Shown: positions 62,094 through 64,000 of the stretch, piece after piece
Numbering within the stretch: the first letter of the stretch is position 1
Layout of the letters: each line of letters begins with the position of its first letter
DNA from: Accumulibacter sp.
Lineage (GTDB): Bacteria; Pseudomonadota; Gammaproteobacteria; Burkholderiales; Rhodocyclaceae
DNA length: 64,000 nt
Reading direction: 5' to 3'
Assembly (NCBI RefSeq): GCF_036625195.1
Contig: NZ_JAZKUG010000001.1
Span: 4,898,001-4,962,000 of the forward strand
Notes under the pieces: generated by a model
Databases searched by the model: none
Told to the model about the DNA's origin: nothing
What the model saw: the letters and a program-made list of their open reading frames with translations, nothing else
Made by a program: the position numbers and the translations under genes

Positions 62094-62826
62094 GGCGCTA
62101 GCTTGTCAGTCACGGTAGCCACGGTGCTCGACGACTGCCCGCAGCCGAAGGCCGGCCGAGGCTTACGGTGACTCCCGTCGCGATGGTTCACAGGCATCTT
62201 CTTGTCTCTCCTGGAGCGACATCGTCCGAGTCGTGCCGGAAAGTTTGGGAGACTGCAGCGAACCGCCGACGGACGAGCGGTGCAATTCCCGTCGAAGGTT
62301 CCGATATCGCCACTTGCGCATTCGACCGACACTGATGGGCCATGGGCAGAGGGCGCGACGTGATTCTGCTGCTGTCGGCGCGACGGTGGGAACCCGGCCA
62401 AGGATCATCGCCCAATTCAGCGGCGTAGGCGGACAACCAAGGCACGCCCTGGGGCAATTGCAGGAACGCCGTCCAAGGCCCTGGAGTTGCACCGGAATCT
62501 GTTGGGAGTCGCGGCAACGAGGCTCTGGATGTGGAGGCCACCTTTGCGTTTCACCGAAGCGGTGCGCAGGAGATTGAGCAAGAGTTGGCGCAAGACTGCG
62601 AGGTTGTGGAGGGCATGATCGCTACGTGCGTTCGCATGTGTTCATCGCCGAAGACGACGTCCACGCGCCGCCGCAGGCCGGTCTCCACCGGCTTATCCCT
62701 TCGGCGCCGGGAGCGAGGCTGCTACGATCGAAGCGACGCTCGAAGGACCTGTTGCCGCGAACCGTCGGCTCGCTGGTGATCATCGCGAAGGACTGCATAT
62801 ACCGGCGGTCCGTGTCTTCTACCGAA
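62094..62826. other. Gene-poor region with possible transposase remnant
   Basis: About 730 bp. On the minus strand near 62540-62640 the reading SDHALHNLAVLRQLLLNLLR resembles the C-terminus of ISAs1-family transposases, with DVVFGDE slightly upstream in another frame, so a frameshifted remnant is possible. The jetA promoter should lie at its left end but is not recognised. Other frames show no domain. Confidence 0.35.
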
Positions 62827-63759
62827 TTACGGACTCAATCTCATGACCCGCCGATTGTCGTTAATCACGGTGCGGTTTTCGATGACCGTCGGTTCGTTCA
62901 TTCCGCACGCGACGTACATGCGGTGCTTGGTGGCGTTGATCATCGCGAAGTCTTTCTTTACTGAGCTTGACTCAGTCTCATAGCTCCGCTGTGCTTCGCG
63001 GCACCGCGTGCTGTTCTGCAGCTCCGCGCGCAAATCGGCGCTGGTTCGCCCCGTAACACTTCTTCCTTGTCGTTGCTCTGCCTCGGCGATCATCCGCCAA
63101 TGCTCTGGTGTCACTGCCAGTCCCTTGGCTCGGGGGAAGTCCCCAGAACCAAGCGCTTCCATAATCTTGGCGTCGAGTATCCGGGCGTTCGGGTCTATCG
63201 GCGGCACCCCGTACTGCGGTTGGGGCGCGTACTGCGGTTGGGGTGCGTACTGCGGTTGGGGTGCGTACTGCGGTTGGGGTGCGTACTGCGGTTGGGGCGC
63301 GTACTGCGGTTGGGGTGCGTACTGCGGTTGGGGTGCGTACTGCGATTGGGGTGCGTACTGCGATTGGGGTGCGTACTGCGATTGGGGTGCGTACTGCGAT
63401 TGGGGTGCGTACTGCGATTGGGGTGCGTACTGCGATTGGGGTGCGTACTGCGGTTGAGGTGCGTATTGAGGTTGAGGCCCGTAGGCAGATGGTGAGGGAT
63501 ACGCTGGCCGAGCATTGTCGGTTACGACCCTTTTCGGCTGTGCCCCACCAAGGCACGGTGCATCCGAGTATGCGATGCTTCCTGAAGCGGTCCGGCACTT
63601 ATAGTACGTCTGGCCAAACACCGGGTACGGAACAACGAGGACGAAGAGCAGCACGCCGACTGCTCTCGGGAGTCGTTCAATAACGTCGCTGGGTGCGTAG
63701 TGCGAGACCGCAACTTCGTTGTCCGAACGGGTAAGCCGTGCTGTAGTAGTTGTCGTCAT
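62827..63759 (-). CDS. DUF4124-domain protein with Gln/Pro-rich repeat
   Basis: 310 residues from the ATG at 63759. A hydrophobic signal or anchor (VGVLLFVLVVPYPVFG) is followed by the DUF4124 motif TYYKCRTASGSIAYSDAPC, a run of about 15 six-residue units (QYAPQP or QYAPQS), and a helical C-terminal domain with two further Cys (STRCREAQRSYETE, MYVACGMNEP). DUF4124 proteins are envelope proteins of unknown function. The frame extends to 63981 but without conserved sequence. A TATACT on the minus strand near 63795 may be the -10. Confidence 0.8.
   Translation of the reverse strand: MTTTTTARLTRSDNEVAVSHYAPSDVIERLPRAVGVLLFVLVVPYPVFGQTYYKCRTASGSIAYSDAPCLGGAQPKRVVTDNARPAYPSPSAYGPQPQYAPQPQYAPQSQYAPQSQYAPQSQYAPQSQYAPQSQYAPQSQYAPQPQYAPQPQYAPQPQYAPQPQYAPQPQYAPQPQYAPQPQYGVPPIDPNARILDAKIMEALGSGDFPRAKGLAVTPEHWRMIAEAEQRQGRSVTGRTSADLRAELQNSTRCREAQRSYETESSSVKKDFAMINATKHRMYVACGMNEPTVIENRTVINDNRRVMRLSP
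63214..63480. repeat. 18-bp tandem repeat, about 15 copies, coding
   Basis: Unit GTACTGCGGTTGGGGTGC (plus strand), period 18. Seven central units have GATTGGGG and the outer ones GGTTGGGG, giving Ser or Pro in the encoded minus-strand repeat. No spacers, so not a CRISPR. Confidence 0.92.
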
Positions 63760-64000
63760 GTTGCTATTCGGCAGGAAACGCTCTGGAGCAAGTATAGCAC
63801 CGCCAGTTTCGGTCGGCTGACCGGTAACGCGGTTGGTGTTGACCTCATCGAACGGCAGACGAAGGAGCTGGAGTTCGGTGGAGCGTGAAGTGGAAAGTCG
63901 CCAGACTTTTCCACCGTAAGCGGCGCCCCGGTACGCGATAGCGCATCGTCCACGAGCCCACGGAGTTCCTTCCTTACGCACGACGCCACTGCTCGGGTGA

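Noticed and set aside
62163..62577. Small frames on both strands right of jetA
   Set aside because: No ribosome site, domain or consistent codon use; listed only as a gene-poor region.
63214..63480. CRISPR array
   Set aside because: Units are directly adjacent with no unique spacers; simple coding tandem repeat. The same holds for 45067-45445.

Overview
The window is GC-rich bacterial chromosome. The leuS-lptE-holA and proA block, PEP-CTERM proteins with a VPEP motif, isocitrate lyase, cobalamin salvage and a pyrophosphate-dependent phosphofructokinase beside a class II aldolase suggest a betaproteobacterium of the Rhodocyclales, plausibly Candidatus Accumulibacter or a relative. This is an inference from gene content; no 16S or tRNA gene was seen.

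Layout. 1-6923 (minus) is the N-terminal 2.3 thousand residues of a giant secreted DUF4347/Calx-beta/RTX protein with almost seven 633-bp tandem repeats; it runs off the left edge. 7672-10629 holds fba and a PPi-dependent phosphofructokinase. 10712-14934 holds a BrnT/BrnA toxin-antitoxin pair, a SWIM-SNF2 helicase and an MT-A70 adenine methyltransferase. 15131-24427 is core metabolism and housekeeping: cobS-cobC, xerD, ogt, a chalcone-isomerase-like periplasmic protein, proA, a small Cys-rich protein, holA, lptE and leuS. 24550-27904 holds a lipoprotein, a probable anti-sigma protein, an ECF sigma factor and a divergent FecR/SPOR protein. 28031-38377 holds a small unknown, a TMEM165/GDT1-family transporter, aceA with a readable promoter, a very large exonuclease-RecQ-UvrD fusion and malQ. 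38488-42745 holds three PEP-CTERM proteins in a row.

43.2-55.7 kb is an accessory block: an arsenite methyltransferase, a 21-bp minisatellite, and a decayed chromosomal integron. The integrase (45743-46597, minus) has one in-frame TAA and lacks its N-terminus. To its right lie eleven attC-like sites and a run of small, more A+T-rich cassettes: a ParE-type toxin-antitoxin pair, a LysE transporter, two copies of one HicAB cassette, DUF4160/DUF2442, an SRPBCC protein, membrane proteins, and a 476-residue protein with a HEPN-like RNase motif. The second hicB is split by a complete IS4-family element.

55767-62093 (minus) is a Wadjet/MksBEFG-like plasmid-defence operon (jetA-jetB-jetC-jetD plus a coupled cupin gene). 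A decayed copy of its jetD-cupin end sits at 42955-43187, so the accessory block is bracketed by two copies of the same sequence. The right end holds a gene-poor stretch and a DUF4124 protein with an 18-bp repeat.

The most interesting parts are the inactivated integron with its cassettes, the split HicAB arrangement (canonical toxin without its own antitoxin, and an antitoxin beside an altered toxin), the HEPN-like cassette protein, and the Wadjet operon with its outlying remnant.
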